DNA of 64,000 nt, taken from the NCBI GenBank assembly GCA_017306715.1, contig JAFKHV010000013.1, positions 1 through 64,000 on the forward strand. Direction: 5' to 3'. The notes below the pieces were generated by a model. That model searched no databases. It saw nothing but the letters and a program-made list of their open reading frames with translations, and was not told the DNA's origin. Of the stretch, positions 35,372 to 44,998 are shown piece after piece. The position numbers and the translations under genes are program-made. Origin of the DNA: Legionella sp. (GTDB lineage: Bacteria > Pseudomonadota > Gammaproteobacteria > Legionellales > Legionellaceae). Each line of letters begins with the position of its first letter. Position 1 is the first letter of the stretch.

Positions 35372-36616
35372 ATGAATAAGAAAATACTCATTGCTCTATT
35401 TTGCTGTTATACGGTTATAGCCCATGCACAAGCCGTGTTGGAGATTGTCCCGACCAGTAATTCTCCAATTGCTTTATTTAACCAGGGGGGTATTTCGCTA
35501 AACTATTTCGTCAAAAATAATTCAGGACGGACCGTAAATGCTCTTTCCATTGATCCAAAAAATGGCAACTCCGGACAACATCTTCTCATCTCTATGAATA
35601 ACAACACATGCGTGAATGGCATCCTTAATCCTGGTGCGCAATGTAGTTTTACCTTAAACTTGCAAAGCAATGGCCAAGCAGCACAGGTTGCTTTAGCGCC
35701 TAAAGTATGTGCTTTTAAGGGGGCTGTCTGTTCAATCCCAGTAGCTGCAGAGCGAGTTTTAGTTACTGTTGCCGCCTTGCCCATCGCACAGTTTCCAACG
35801 CCTTATGCGGGTACTTTTTATCCCATTTATAATTATGGCGCAGGCCAATGGTTACCCCCTACATTACCTCCGATTGCCCCTTTTCAAGATATTAGTGCCA
35901 TTTTCGTAGCCTTTGCTCATGCCTATCCTCAAGCTAATGGCGCAATTTTTGCTTTTGAGAGGGGTCAGCAAGATCAATCAGAGCGGCTCGCATTATTGGC
36001 GAATACGGCACGCCGTGCCAATCCTAAGATAAAAATTCTGATGTCTTTGGGTTGGGGGAAGCAGGATTGGACCTATATCAATACCGATTATGTGAATCGC
36101 GCGCATCTTTTTGTGCCGAGTATTATTCGCTTTATTCGGGAGAATCGACTGGATGGTGTCGATATCGATGATGAGAGCATTGGGAGTAGCAGCGGGGTAA
36201 TTCCGCAAACAAATTTTAATGGCGTCATTGCTAATTTGCGTAATGCATTAAATTATGCCTCCTTACAAGACGGTAAGCCTTATTACTTGACAATCACGCC
36301 TGCAGGAAATAACCAACCCGCTGAAGGAATTGTCGGTACACAAATAGATGCGCAAAATGTCAGAAGTTTCGATTTGATTAATATTCAAAGCTACTTTAAT
36401 CCAGATTTTGCAGATGAATTTTATCAAGAGCTTATAGCACTGGGTTATCCGCAAAAACAAATTGCCCATGGCATTGATACTGGAGAAGTTTGTGATCCAG
36501 ATTACCCACCTTATATTGGTTTTGCCGGTATCTTTAATTGGAATCTAACTAAAGATAGCACCTGTGATAACTACATTAACACGCGCACCATCGCTGAATG
36601 GGTTGGGTATTATTAA
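35372..36616 (+). CDS. Secreted GH18-like (chitinase-fold) protein
   Basis: This 414-aa protein begins at ATG 35372. The TTG and ATG earlier in frame are less likely because AGGA sits about 11 bases before this ATG and a signal peptide starts here (KKILIALFCCYTVIAHAQA). Residues about 20-130 form an Ig-like domain resembling the N-terminus of the surface protein at 23076. Residues about 135-410 follow the glycoside hydrolase family 18 plan: a barrel strand 'ISAIFVAFAHAY', 'KILMSLGWG', then the catalytic DxxDxDxE as DGVDIDDE (261-268) with the acid Glu268, then 'YLTITPAG' and 'FDLINIQSYF'. Chitin or another N-acetylglucosamine polymer is the likely substrate. The protein could instead be a lectin-like homologue. 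Cotranscribed with the barrel protein. Confidence 0.8.
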   Translation: MNKKILIALFCCYTVIAHAQAVLEIVPTSNSPIALFNQGGISLNYFVKNNSGRTVNALSIDPKNGNSGQHLLISMNNNTCVNGILNPGAQCSFTLNLQSNGQAAQVALAPKVCAFKGAVCSIPVAAERVLVTVAALPIAQFPTPYAGTFYPIYNYGAGQWLPPTLPPIAPFQDISAIFVAFAHAYPQANGAIFAFERGQQDQSERLALLANTARRANPKIKILMSLGWGKQDWTYINTDYVNRAHLFVPSIIRFIRENRLDGVDIDDESIGSSSGVIPQTNFNGVIANLRNALNYASLQDGKPYYLTITPAGNNQPAEGIVGTQIDAQNVRSFDLINIQSYFNPDFADEFYQELIALGYPQKQIAHGIDTGEVCDPDYPPYIGFAGIFNWNLTKDSTCDNYINTRTIAEWVGYY

Positions 36617-36666
36617 GCTATATTCTACAGGTGTTTTTTATAGGGCGCACCGGAGCCTAATTCCCC

Positions 36667-37122
36667 TTAGGACGAGTGCTTTTTGTGGGTGCGCTTTTTG
36701 TTCATATTCGATTCAATGCCTAGATTACTGGTGATTCGTTCAAGAAATTCAGTTAGCTGGTTTATTTCTGACTGTGTAAAACCCTGAAGTGCCTTTTGAT
36801 TCAGTAGTTCTGCACAATGGCCAATGTTTTGGCGATGCTGTTCTGCTTTTTGGGTTAATTTAATGTGGAAGGCGCGACGGTCTTCGGTGCTTGGAATACG
36901 TTGGACCAAGCCATCACGTTCCATGCGATCTAGGGTGCGCACTGCCGTGGGTTGTTCTATGCCAATTTGTTTATGTAACTCGGATAGGGTTAATCCGTCT
37001 TCAATATACAACGCCATTAAAAAATAAGTATATGCGTCGGTTAATTTATAAGTTTTTAATAATTCATTAGCTTGCTTTACGAGAAGCCTATGTGCTTTTT
37101 TGATTAAAGTAGAAGGGTATAT
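36667..37122 (-). CDS. MarR-family regulator, start codon unusual
   Basis: The winged helix is clear: recognition region 'LTLSELHKQIGIEQPTAVRTLDRMERDGLVQRIPSTEDRRA' is typical of MarR. From the first ATG (37017) the protein would be 116 aa and lack the first dimerisation helix. The frame is open further upstream and reads 'YPSTLIKKAHRLLVKQANELL', a standard MarR helix 1. No ATG, GTG or TTG precedes that helix in frame. A GGAG lies five bases before an ATA at 37120-37122, giving 151 aa, the usual family length. An ATA or ATT start, or a mutated ATG, is therefore implied. Divergent from the ornithine-cyclodeaminase gene, which it probably controls. Confidence 0.8.
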   Translation of the reverse strand: MYPSTLIKKAHRLLVKQANELLKTYKLTDAYTYFLMALYIEDGLTLSELHKQIGIEQPTAVRTLDRMERDGLVQRIPSTEDRRAFHIKLTQKAEQHRQNIGHCAELLNQKALQGFTQSEINQLTEFLERITSNLGIESNMNKKRTHKKHSS

Positions 37123-37138
37123 AATTACTCCAAAATTT

Positions 37139-37172
37139 TATAGCTTGCTATATAATATCATACTATGATATT
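37139..37172. promoter_or_regulatory. Two adjacent palindromes between MarR and ornithine-cyclodeaminase-like genes
   Basis: TATAGC-TT-GCTATA at 37139-37152 and the perfect 19-base palindrome at 37154-37172 with core ATATCATACTATGATAT. Both are in the 83-base gap between divergent genes, overlapping where their promoters must lie. MarR proteins bind such 16-20 base palindromes, usually repressing their own gene and the divergent target. The TATGAT within the second palindrome is also a plausible -10 element. Confidence 0.6.
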
Positions 37173-37205
37173 TTAAAAAAACAATTCATATGAAAGGATG
37201 ATTTA

Positions 37206-38174
37206 ATGTCATTAACTTTATTATCAGCTGCAGAGGTTAAAGAATCGATTACCATGAACGAGGCAATTAACGCAATGGAGCGTGCTTTTATTCAATTGGC
37301 TGAGAAAAAAGCGGTGATGCCTGTGCGTACCGGGGTACCAGGTGCCAAGGATGGGTTAACACTCACAATGCCAGGATATTTGGCTGGAGAGGAAATTTTA
37401 GGCTTAAAAGTAGTGTCAATCTTCCCGCAAAATATCTTGATGAATAAAGCCGCAATTCAGGGCGTGGTGCTGTTATTAAATGCAGAAACAGGAGAGCCTG
37501 CCGTGCTTATGGATGCACAATATCTCACCGCATTACGGACCGGAGCCATCTCGGGTTTAGCGACTCGATATTTTGCGGTAGATGATGCGCGAAAAGTGGC
37601 CATAATTGGCTCGGGTGTCCAAGCGCAGACACAACTTGAGGCGGTAGCTGCGGTGCGAGATATTAGGCATGTCTCCATCTGGTCGCGGCAAAGAGAAAAT
37701 GCACAGCTGTTAGCAAAAAAATTCGCGGATCGATTTCATTGTGAAGTGTGCACGGATATACCTCACGCGGTAAAAGATGCTGATGTAATTTGTACGGCCA
37801 CCTCAAGTACTGAGCCTTTAATAACTGCCAAACATTTGAGCGAACATGTTCATATTAATGCGATTGGCTCGCATACACCGGCGATGTCAGAAATAAGTTC
37901 TGAAGTATTATCCTCCGCGCATATTGTGGTCGACCAAATCGATGCGGTGATGGCCGAGGCTGGAGAAATTATACAAGCAGTAAATCAAGGGGCTATTAAG
38001 CAAACGCAATTGCTCGAATTAGGTACTTGGCTCATGACTAAAAATCCCGACTTACGAGGAAAACGAACAGTTTTTAAATCAGTAGGTTTGGCGATTCAGG
38101 ATTTAAGTGTTGCTCAGGTTGTTTATTCAAATGCGCAACGACAGGGAATGGGTACTTCATTTCAACTGTCATAA
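37206..38174 (+). CDS. Ornithine cyclodeaminase/mu-crystallin family enzyme
   Basis: This 322-aa protein is the usual family length. It shows the family landmarks 'PVRTGVPG', 'LTMPGYL', 'LGLKVVSIFPQN', the 'LRTGAISGLATRYF' helix and the NAD-binding turn AIIGSGVQAQTQLEAV. The family includes ornithine cyclodeaminase (ornithine to proline plus ammonia), alanine dehydrogenase, ketimine reductases and SbnB-type enzymes, so the substrate is uncertain. AAAGGA precedes the ATG at the proper distance. It is followed nine bases later by a PLP-dependent lyase, almost surely in one transcript, and faces a MarR gene across palindromes. Nearby genes handle arginine and proline, in keeping with an amino-acid role. 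Confidence 0.88.
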   Translation: MSLTLLSAAEVKESITMNEAINAMERAFIQLAEKKAVMPVRTGVPGAKDGLTLTMPGYLAGEEILGLKVVSIFPQNILMNKAAIQGVVLLLNAETGEPAVLMDAQYLTALRTGAISGLATRYFAVDDARKVAIIGSGVQAQTQLEAVAAVRDIRHVSIWSRQRENAQLLAKKFADRFHCEVCTDIPHAVKDADVICTATSSTEPLITAKHLSEHVHINAIGSHTPAMSEISSEVLSSAHIVVDQIDAVMAEAGEIIQAVNQGAIKQTQLLELGTWLMTKNPDLRGKRTVFKSVGLAIQDLSVAQVVYSNAQRQGMGTSFQLS

Positions 38175-38183
38175 GGAACGAGC

Positions 38184-39086
38184 ATGCAACCACTATACAG
38201 TAGAACCCCGCTAATAAAATCAGATGTTTTAAAATTAGCACTGAATAAAAATGTTTATTTAAAGCTCGAATGTTTGCAACCCTCAGGCTCGTTTAAACTC
38301 AGAGGAATGAGCAGGATTTGCCAGCATGAAGCCCAGCAGGGTGCGCAAGGCTTTATCTCCTCTTCGGGGGGAAATGCGGGTATTGCTGTGGCCTATTGTG
38401 GGATGAAACTAGGCATGCCCGTGACGGTCTTTATTCCTGAATCCAGTAATGCGATCTATATAGACTGGATAAAGCTTTATGGGGCCCAAGTCAAAATTGC
38501 GGGCAGCGTTTGGGATGAAGCTCATCAAGCGGCCCAAGAATTTTCCCAAAAAAATCAGGTTCCTTATATTCCACCCTTTGATCATCCTTTATTATGGCAA
38601 GGACATGCAACGATGATACCCGAAGTTGTGGCGCAAGGAATGAATAAACCCGAAGTGGTGGTTCTTGCGGTAGGAGGTGGTGGATTAGCCTGTGGTGTTC
38701 TTGAGGGGATGCATCAAGTTGGTTGGCAAGATGTTCCTTTAATTGCCGTCGAGACTGAGGGCGCAGATGCATTCGCGCATTCAGTAGCTGCTGGTCAGTT
38801 AATTACTTTGGATAAAATAACCAGTAAAGCAACCAGTCTTGGTGCAAAACGCGTGGCGGCGCAATTATTAGACTGGACGCAACAGCATGAGATAAAAAAT
38901 ATCGTGGTATCTGATACAATCGCGCTTAATGCTTGCGCACGACTTGCCAGGGAACAGCGAATTTTAACCGAATTATCGAGCGGTGCCGCACTTTCCGTTG
39001 TGTATGATCAGCATCCTTTCCTACAGGGTTTATCCTCAATTTTGGTGATTATATGTGGTGGGGTCCATACGTACAATTTTTTATAA
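38184..39086 (+). CDS. PLP-dependent serine/threonine dehydratase-like enzyme
   Basis: This 300-aa fold-type II PLP enzyme has the catalytic Lys38 in SGSFKLRG (the dehydratase pattern, not the GGSxKDR of cysteine synthases), the phosphate-binding SSGGNAGIA near 60-68, and the glycine-rich VGGGGLACGV. It lacks the C-terminal ACT regulatory domain of biosynthetic IlvA. It therefore matches catabolic L-serine/L-threonine ammonia-lyases, producing pyruvate or 2-oxobutyrate and ammonia. AAGGAACGAGC before the ATG is a good ribosome site. It is in one unit with the ornithine-cyclodeaminase-like gene. An SbnA/SbnB-like pairing for diaminopropionate was considered, but the active-site loop argues against it. 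Confidence 0.85.
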   Translation: MQPLYSRTPLIKSDVLKLALNKNVYLKLECLQPSGSFKLRGMSRICQHEAQQGAQGFISSSGGNAGIAVAYCGMKLGMPVTVFIPESSNAIYIDWIKLYGAQVKIAGSVWDEAHQAAQEFSQKNQVPYIPPFDHPLLWQGHATMIPEVVAQGMNKPEVVVLAVGGGGLACGVLEGMHQVGWQDVPLIAVETEGADAFAHSVAAGQLITLDKITSKATSLGAKRVAAQLLDWTQQHEIKNIVVSDTIALNACARLAREQRILTELSSGAALSVVYDQHPFLQGLSSILVIICGGVHTYNFL

Positions 39087-39097
39087 ATTTGGAACCT

Positions 39098-39823
39098 CTA
39101 ATAAGAGCCCACAAAGCCCCAATCTTGCACCCAGCTAATTTTTTTAATTTCTTTCGTTTGTAATAATTGATTATAAAATAATTCATGATTGGCGAAGTTA
39201 CCGGCAATAAGAACTAAATTCACACTTCTTTTTATAGGAATTAGTAAAACCTGACGGCAATAGTTTTTAATCAGCTCAAGAATAGGTTTTTGTTCACTTA
39301 TATTCGCCAAGTTCACTGTGAGAACCCCCCGCGAGCTAATTAAACGGCTGCAGTTTTGAAAAAATACTTCGGTGCAACATTCCGGAGGAAAGTGATGCGC
39401 ATTATAAAGGTCGACAAGAATGTGGGAGCATTGCTCTGGATGTTCCTGAACAAAGTCTGCGGCATTGGCTTCAATCACGGTTAAATTTTTAAGTTCTGAG
39501 GTACCAAAGTAGGTCTGCGCAATTTTAATGACTTCGGCACTGATTTCTATGGCCGTAATGTTTTTTTGCGGGGCTGCTTTGCTCAACAACCAGGGGATAC
39601 CGCCACCCCCTAAACCCAAAAGTGTGCCGTCTCCTGGAAAATAGCGCATTGTCAGCGTAAGCATTGGTAAATAATGAAGTCCAGGTTTCCAAGGGTTACG
39701 GCGATATTGCAGAGTTTGAATTGCAGTAGAATTAAACTTTAACCAACGATAAAGCCAGTTTTGATACACTTGATATCCGGATGCAGACTCATAAATACAA
39801 CGACCCCAGCGTGTTTTATTCAT
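39098..39823 (-). CDS. Spermidine-synthase-like methyltransferase-fold protein
   Basis: This 241-aa protein shows the SpeE-type Rossmann core: '[17 protein letters not shown]' (nucleotide loop), '[18 protein letters not shown]' (acidic residue binding the cosubstrate ribose) and '[15 protein letters not shown]' in place of the aminopropyltransferase DxxD-type motif. The length is shorter than true spermidine synthase (about 280). It overlaps the end of astB by eight bases and is last in the arginine operon, so it may act on a polyamine or related amine, or simply be a fused-in passenger. Substrate cannot be assigned. Confidence 0.75.
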   Translation of the reverse strand: MNKTRWGRCIYESASGYQVYQNWLYRWLKFNSTAIQTLQYRRNPWKPGLHYLPMLTLTMRYFPGDGTLLGLGGGGIPWLLSKAAPQKNITAIEISAEVIKIAQTYFGTSELKNLTVIEANAADFVQEHPEQCSHILVDLYNAHHFPPECCTEVFFQNCSRLISSRGVLTVNLANISEQKPILELIKNYCRQVLLIPIKRSVNLVLIAGNFANHELFYNQLLQTKEIKKISWVQDWGFVGSY

Positions 39824-41174
39824 GGGAATACTTTTGAAAGGGATAAATGGAGCCTAGATTAAGAATTTGAGTCAGCTCATCGAGTGCTGAATAACTCTCT
39901 TGAACTAATTGTGGATCTAATAAGTCGCTAGGCATCAATTCCTCACGATAGTGCTTCTTGATCCACAGGGTTAAACGGTTTAATAATTCATTATTCACCA
40001 GCACATTTTGATGTATTGCCTCAATTTCTTTTTGACTCAAAAGTACCCGTAACCGAAGACATGCAGGGCCGCCGCCATTGCGCATACTTTGACGCAAATC
40101 CAGATAATGGACCTGGGTAATGGGATTCGTGGCTGATGAGATTATTTTGTCGATGCAGGTTTTAACCCGCTTTTGCTCTGCGCACTCACTTGGAGCAAGC
40201 AGGAGCATCTCAGAGCTGTTCGGTAAGCTTAATAACTGCGAGTTAAATAAGTAGGAGGAGACCGCCTCATTTAAACTTAAATCTTGAATAGGAATTTCGA
40301 CAAGCTGTAAGGGTGCGTGCATTTTTTGTCGTAGTTCGTGTAAAACGGCATGCTGGTTTAAAAAAGCCTGTTCATGAATTAATAGTACAGACTCGTTTGC
40401 AACAGCAATGACATCATTGTGAAATACCCCCGCATCAATTGCCTCTGGATTTTGACAAGCAAATACCGTTTGTTCAGGTGAGAGTTGATGTTTTCGCGCC
40501 AGTGCTTGTGACGCTTCGTATGTTTGCCGTGCTTGGTAAACTCGTGGTGTTGGAATATTTTGTTCATTAAATGCTTTTTTACCGTAAACGAATAAATGAA
40601 TTCCAGGATCTTGATGCTGCTTACAAAGGCGACTATGGTTGGCGGCGCCTTCATCACTGGTTACTACGGTACTGGGTAAGATGGAATGATGGGTAAAATG
40701 CTGTTCATGAGCAAATATCTTTTGCAGCAATCTGCGTGAAAATTCAGCTTCCTGATGTCGATGTAAATTGCTCATCAGGTTCGCAGCAGTAAAATGTACT
40801 CGACCGTCCGCTGCGTCAATACTTGGGGTTACCGTTGCTGCATTCGCAGTCCACATGCTGGAAGCCGAATAACACGCACTCAATATCTCGGGAGCAACTT
40901 GGTACGCTTTGCGTAACTGTTGCTCTACCGTTCCGGTGAAGCCCAGTTGAGTAAGAAGACTTAAGTTTGGGCGTTGATGGGGTGGGATTAATCCTTGTAT
41001 CAAACCTAATCCAGAGGATACGAAGCGCATTTTTTCCACACCTTGTAATGCAGCTGCTCGGGGGTTAGAGCGGCTCAACGCATTGTTTTGTGATGCAAGA
41101 TTGCCGCTTGCGAGCCCCGCATAATTATGGGTTGGCCCCACTAAGCCATCAAAATTAACCTCAAACATAGTCAT
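39816..41174 (-). CDS. astB: N-succinylarginine dihydrolase
   Basis: This 452-aa protein is the expected length. It performs the second step of the arginine succinyltransferase pathway: N2-succinylarginine plus water to N2-succinylornithine, ammonia and carbon dioxide. The N-terminus '[21 protein letters not shown]' and the C-terminal active-site block '[14 protein letters not shown]' with the nucleophilic Cys are diagnostic. Also visible are '[11 protein letters not shown]' and '[11 protein letters not shown]' contributing catalytic Glu/His. The ATG follows the astD stop by two bases and the 3' end overlaps the spermidine-synthase-like gene, so translation is probably coupled. Cytoplasmic. 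Confidence 0.95.
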   Translation of the reverse strand: MTMFEVNFDGLVGPTHNYAGLASGNLASQNNALSRSNPRAAALQGVEKMRFVSSGLGLIQGLIPPHQRPNLSLLTQLGFTGTVEQQLRKAYQVAPEILSACYSASSMWTANAATVTPSIDAADGRVHFTAANLMSNLHRHQEAEFSRRLLQKIFAHEQHFTHHSILPSTVVTSDEGAANHSRLCKQHQDPGIHLFVYGKKAFNEQNIPTPRVYQARQTYEASQALARKHQLSPEQTVFACQNPEAIDAGVFHNDVIAVANESVLLIHEQAFLNQHAVLHELRQKMHAPLQLVEIPIQDLSLNEAVSSYLFNSQLLSLPNSSEMLLLAPSECAEQKRVKTCIDKIISSATNPITQVHYLDLRQSMRNGGGPACLRLRVLLSQKEIEAIHQNVLVNNELLNRLTLWIKKHYREELMPSDLLDPQLVQESYSALDELTQILNLGSIYPFQKYSHE

Positions 41175-41176
41175 GA

Positions 41177-42649
41177 TTACTCCAGGTGAATACCAGGCAG
41201 CCTTTTATCGGGCATAACTAACTGCGATTGTTCCATACTTGCGACCGGATAGGCACAATAATCTGCAGCAAAATAAGCACTGGGACGATGATTGCCACTA
41301 TGACCCACACCTCCAAAAGGCAGGCTGCTTGCAGCACCCGTGGTGGGGCGATTCCAGTTAATCAATCCAGCACGTACCTCATGGTAAAATTGCTGATATT
41401 CTGCTTTCTTCTCACTGATGAGACCCGCTGCCAATCCATAGTGCGTTTGATTTGCCAAATGAATAGCTTCATCAAATTTTTGATATCGATAAACTTGAAC
41501 TAAAGGCGCAAAGATTTCTCGATCCTCAGGTGTTGACACCTCGGACATATCAACAATACCTGGGGATAAAAGCCCTGTGTTGGGCGTTAATAATTGCATG
41601 GTTAATAACGATTTGCCTCCGCTTTGCAGCAACTCTTTTTGGCGCTTTAAATGGTTTAACGCGTGCTCATAACGGATAACAGGTCCCATAAAAGGTTCCG
41701 GATTTTGGTTGAAACCGCCCACTCTTAAGCGCTTACAGGCTGTGATAAACTGGTATAAAAACGTATCGCCAGAAGCCGTATCCGGAATAATCAAACGACG
41801 AGCGCAGGTACAGCGCTGCCCTGCGGTAATCATGGTGGAAAGAATGCTGTGGTAAACAGCAGCATCAACGTGTTGTAACTCCGAGATTACCAGCGGGTTA
41901 TTGCCACCCATCTCCAAGGCCAGGATCACTTCTGGACGATGAGCAAATTGTTGATGGATGCGTAAGCCCGTGGAATAACTTCCGGTAAAATAAACTCCCT
42001 GAATATCCTGGGCTAATAACGTCTCACCACAGGGAACACCACCTTGTAAACCATTTAAAACACCGGGTGGAATCCCACTGTCATGCCAGCATTGGATAAT
42101 GAATTCGGCAACAGCAGGGGCGAGTTCGCTGGGTTTATAGAGAATCGTATTTCCGGCTACAAGGGCGGGCACAATATGACCATTACTTAAATGTGCAGGA
42201 AAGTTAAATGCCCCTAGAACCACGACGACCCCATGAGGTTTAAAGCGTAAACATGCTTGTGCTTCAGGGGTTGCGGTGTACTTTTCACCCGTACGTTCAT
42301 GATAGGCCTGAATGGACAGTTTAATCTTACCAATAACCGCACTGACTTCGGTTTGTGCTTCCCAGGCGGGCTTTCCCGTTTCTTTACTGATTAGTAGGGA
42401 AAGATCAGCGCGACGTTGTTCAACAAGAAGAGCAAATTTTTCTATAATTTGTATTCGTTGGGTAATCGATTGAGCACTCCACAAAGGAAGTGCTGCACGC
42501 GCGGCATGGGCGGCGGTTGTAATTTCATCCTTTGTGGCTGCGCGTCCCTCCCAAATTAAATGATTTTGCGCAGGATCAATTGATGAAAAGGAAGTACCCT
42601 CACCGATGACCCATTTACCATTTATATACTGTCCCTTACTGGATATCAT
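41177..42649 (-). CDS. astD: Succinylglutamate semialdehyde dehydrogenase
   Basis: This 490-aa aldehyde dehydrogenase oxidises N-succinylglutamate 5-semialdehyde to N-succinylglutamate with NAD, the fourth step of the pathway. Landmarks: '[13 protein letters not shown]' (NAD-binding motif), 'YFTGSYSTG', the general base Glu in '[12 protein letters not shown]', the catalytic Cys in 'GQRCTCARR', and '[12 protein letters not shown]'. The end '[20 protein letters not shown]' is typical of AstD. It starts 13 bases downstream of the astA stop and is two bases upstream of astB. All active-site residues are present. Confidence 0.95.
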   Translation of the reverse strand: MISSKGQYINGKWVIGEGTSFSSIDPAQNHLIWEGRAATKDEITTAAHAARAALPLWSAQSITQRIQIIEKFALLVEQRRADLSLLISKETGKPAWEAQTEVSAVIGKIKLSIQAYHERTGEKYTATPEAQACLRFKPHGVVVVLGAFNFPAHLSNGHIVPALVAGNTILYKPSELAPAVAEFIIQCWHDSGIPPGVLNGLQGGVPCGETLLAQDIQGVYFTGSYSTGLRIHQQFAHRPEVILALEMGGNNPLVISELQHVDAAVYHSILSTMITAGQRCTCARRLIIPDTASGDTFLYQFITACKRLRVGGFNQNPEPFMGPVIRYEHALNHLKRQKELLQSGGKSLLTMQLLTPNTGLLSPGIVDMSEVSTPEDREIFAPLVQVYRYQKFDEAIHLANQTHYGLAAGLISEKKAEYQQFYHEVRAGLINWNRPTTGAASSLPFGGVGHSGNHRPSAYFAADYCAYPVASMEQSQLVMPDKRLPGIHLE

Positions 42650-42662
42650 ATTTACCCCTTGA

Positions 42663-43691
42663 TTATTCAGGTGGGTAGAGTGGGGCGACGCGGATTATAT
42701 CCCCACAATCAACCTGTAATAGATTTGCTGCCTTCTTGCTTATGACACAGAAATTTTTTGTTGCATCAATCAATACCGTGCTCAGGGTCGCGCGAAAATT
42801 TAGTCGTGCATTAGCAATGAGGCACATTGTGCCACTTACCTGATCACTAAGACTGCTAATCACCAATGCTGAGCTCGTGCGGATGGTACGAATTTGCTCG
42901 AGAGGCGCTTCTAAAGTCGGTCCTCCATCAAAAATATCCACATATTGGCTGTAGCGAAAGCCCTCACGAAGCAGTATCTTCATTGCCGGGGCTGTGGACG
43001 GATGGGGTTTGCCAATTACCATTTGCGCTGCAGCAGTTAATAAAGGAACATAAATCGGACCTCTCGGCATTAAATCGGCAATAAATTGTTTATCAGTAGT
43101 CATGGTCAATTTATCTGCTTCACTGAAGCTTATTTTTATAAAATGATGGCCCACACTATCCCAAAATGGCGATTTGCCTTTTTTATTATTTACACCCCGT
43201 AATTCGGCTACAACTTTTCCTGCGAATCGTTGAGGGTTGTGCGCCATATACAAAAATCGTCCCTTGGAAAGCAGAAGCCCATTGTTGTTTTTGCGATAAT
43301 GAGGATTTAGATAGAGCGTGCATATCTCACTTGCGCCATGGTAGTCATTGACCAAGGTCAAGTATTCATATTCGGTGTGTGAATTAAGTTGACTACTGAA
43401 GCGTGCACGTTTACTTACTTTAAAGGAGTAAAAAGGTGTTTCAATACCAATGCGAGATTCAATGCCTGACACACCAACAAGTTTTCCATTTTCTGGTTGC
43501 TCTAATACAAAGAAATAATACTCGCTTTTAGGTTCGGTAATATTCGTTTTAAATGAATTAATTGCCCAAGCGAGTCTTTGTTCCAGGAGTTTTTTATCTT
43601 TAGTTAAAGTGGTAATTCCTACACCGCTCTTTTCTGCCAACTGATGTATCGCGGCAAGGTCAGTTTCCACGGCGCTTCTAAAAAGCATCAT
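42663..43691 (-). CDS. astA: Arginine N-succinyltransferase
   Basis: This 342-aa enzyme transfers succinyl from succinyl-CoA to the alpha-amino group of arginine, the first step of the pathway. It belongs to the two-domain AstA family. The start '[24 protein letters not shown]' (after an extra Met), the central '[25 protein letters not shown]' and '[11 protein letters not shown]' and the '[13 protein letters not shown]' block are conserved. There is a single copy, unlike the two subunit genes (aruF and aruG) of Pseudomonas. Its ATG overlaps the M20 peptidase stop by four bases (ATGA), so it is second in the operon. Confidence 0.95.
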   Translation of the reverse strand: MMLFRSAVETDLAAIHQLAEKSGVGITTLTKDKKLLEQRLAWAINSFKTNITEPKSEYYFFVLEQPENGKLVGVSGIESRIGIETPFYSFKVSKRARFSSQLNSHTEYEYLTLVNDYHGASEICTLYLNPHYRKNNNGLLLSKGRFLYMAHNPQRFAGKVVAELRGVNNKKGKSPFWDSVGHHFIKISFSEADKLTMTTDKQFIADLMPRGPIYVPLLTAAAQMVIGKPHPSTAPAMKILLREGFRYSQYVDIFDGGPTLEAPLEQIRTIRTSSALVISSLSDQVSGTMCLIANARLNFRATLSTVLIDATKNFCVISKKAANLLQVDCGDIIRVAPLYPPE

Positions 43692-44905
43692 TGCTGTAAA
43701 TCCTCAAGTCCATGTTGGGCTAAATCCTGTAAAAGCAGAGTACTTAAAATAGTTCTCTCAACCAGGCTATCAAGTATTATATATTCTTCCGGACTATGAA
43801 TTTTACCGCCGCGGACGCCTAAGGTATCAAGAACAGGAACGTTATACTGGGCAATATTATTACCATCACAACAACCGCCACTATCTTGCCAGTCTATCGT
43901 TAATCCCAATTTTTCTCCATGATGCTGTATCCGCTGATATAAACGTTCGGTTCCTGAGTTGATTTTTTTAACAGGGCGACCAAAATTTTCAAAAATTGAT
44001 AAGTTAAAGTCTTTTTTGGTGAAATCACGTTGGATACGCTTCAATTCATGCATCACCCAGTGCGCATCATCGGGTTGGCTTATGCGCACATCTACTTTTG
44101 TTACCGCTTTATCAGGCACCATATTCAGAGCATCGCCACCAGCAATTTTACCAATATTCAGAGTCACCCCTGAGCGTTTATCATTTAATTGATGTACGGC
44201 GATAATAATTTCAGCAAGGTAACAGATGGCATTACGACCTTCATCAAATGCGCGACCAACATGTGCCGATTTCCCAGTAGCAATCAAAGTAATCTTGCCG
44301 CTCCCCCGTCTATTACGTGCCAAAGTACCCGATTCCGTCATTGCTGGTTCATAAACTAATGCCGCTTGATAATTTAATGCATGATCGTCATAAAAAAATT
44401 GCGAAGCGGGAGAGCCAATTTCTTCATCTGCATTAATAAACACATCCCAACCGAGATTTTCGGCCATATGTTCCTGTTCAAGGGTATTTAATGCGTGCAG
44501 CATGACTAATAATCCGCCTTTCATATCTGCAACCCCTGGACCATTTAAACGCTGGTCATCCAGATAATGTAAAGCTTGGAAAGGACTAGTAAGAGGGTAT
44601 ACCGTGTCCATATGACCCGCAAGGAGAACGCGTCTTTTTAAATCGGGGCGTTTACGAATAAATAAAGCATCACCACAAGTCTGGTTAATTGCCATTCCAG
44701 ACATATCAATCGTTTTAATTGTAGGGGTTGGATAAATATGTATTTCATCAGCAACCGGTGTAAAGAGGCTAATTAATGCGTGTCGCATTTTTTCCTGGCC
44801 TTCTAAATTAAACGTACCCGAGTTGATAGCACATAATGCATGCAGCTGCGCAATCATCTGTTCACGTGGTATTTGCCATTTATTTGTCTGATAACCTACG
44901 GACAT
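43688..44905 (-). CDS. M20-family metallohydrolase, first gene of the ast operon
   Basis: This 405-aa enzyme has the M20 (carboxypeptidase G2/ArgE/DapE-like) zinc ligands: His in 'LLAGHMDTVYP', Asp in 'GVADMKGG', Glu-Glu in 'NADEEIGSP', and the late His in 'GGKIHSPEEY', with a lid domain 'GSGKITLIATGKSAHVG'. It removes an N-acyl or C-terminal amino-acid group. As first gene of the ast operon, lying where a succinylglutamate desuccinylase function is expected, it may hydrolyse N-succinylglutamate, replacing the unrelated AstE (M14-type) absent here. That substrate is inference. GGAG eight bases before the ATG supports the start. The gene could alternatively be a carboxypeptidase feeding free amino acids. 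Confidence 0.85.
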   Translation of the reverse strand: MSVGYQTNKWQIPREQMIAQLHALCAINSGTFNLEGQEKMRHALISLFTPVADEIHIYPTPTIKTIDMSGMAINQTCGDALFIRKRPDLKRRVLLAGHMDTVYPLTSPFQALHYLDDQRLNGPGVADMKGGLLVMLHALNTLEQEHMAENLGWDVFINADEEIGSPASQFFYDDHALNYQAALVYEPAMTESGTLARNRRGSGKITLIATGKSAHVGRAFDEGRNAICYLAEIIIAVHQLNDKRSGVTLNIGKIAGGDALNMVPDKAVTKVDVRISQPDDAHWVMHELKRIQRDFTKKDFNLSIFENFGRPVKKINSGTERLYQRIQHHGEKLGLTIDWQDSGGCCDGNNIAQYNVPVLDTLGVRGGKIHSPEEYIILDSLVERTILSTLLLQDLAQHGLEDLQQ

Positions 44906-44998
44906 GAGGAAGCTCCCGGAATCGAAATCCTAAATATTCAGCATAGCGAGTGAACCCGATGCTGTCTAGCAGAGCGGATCCACCTAACGAATTGATTT

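Noticed and set aside
38184-39086. SbnA-like diaminopropionate synthase (paired with an SbnB-like gene)
   Set aside because: The PLP lysine lies in SGSFKLRG, the dehydratase pattern, not the cysteine-synthase-like GGSxKDR expected of SbnA.
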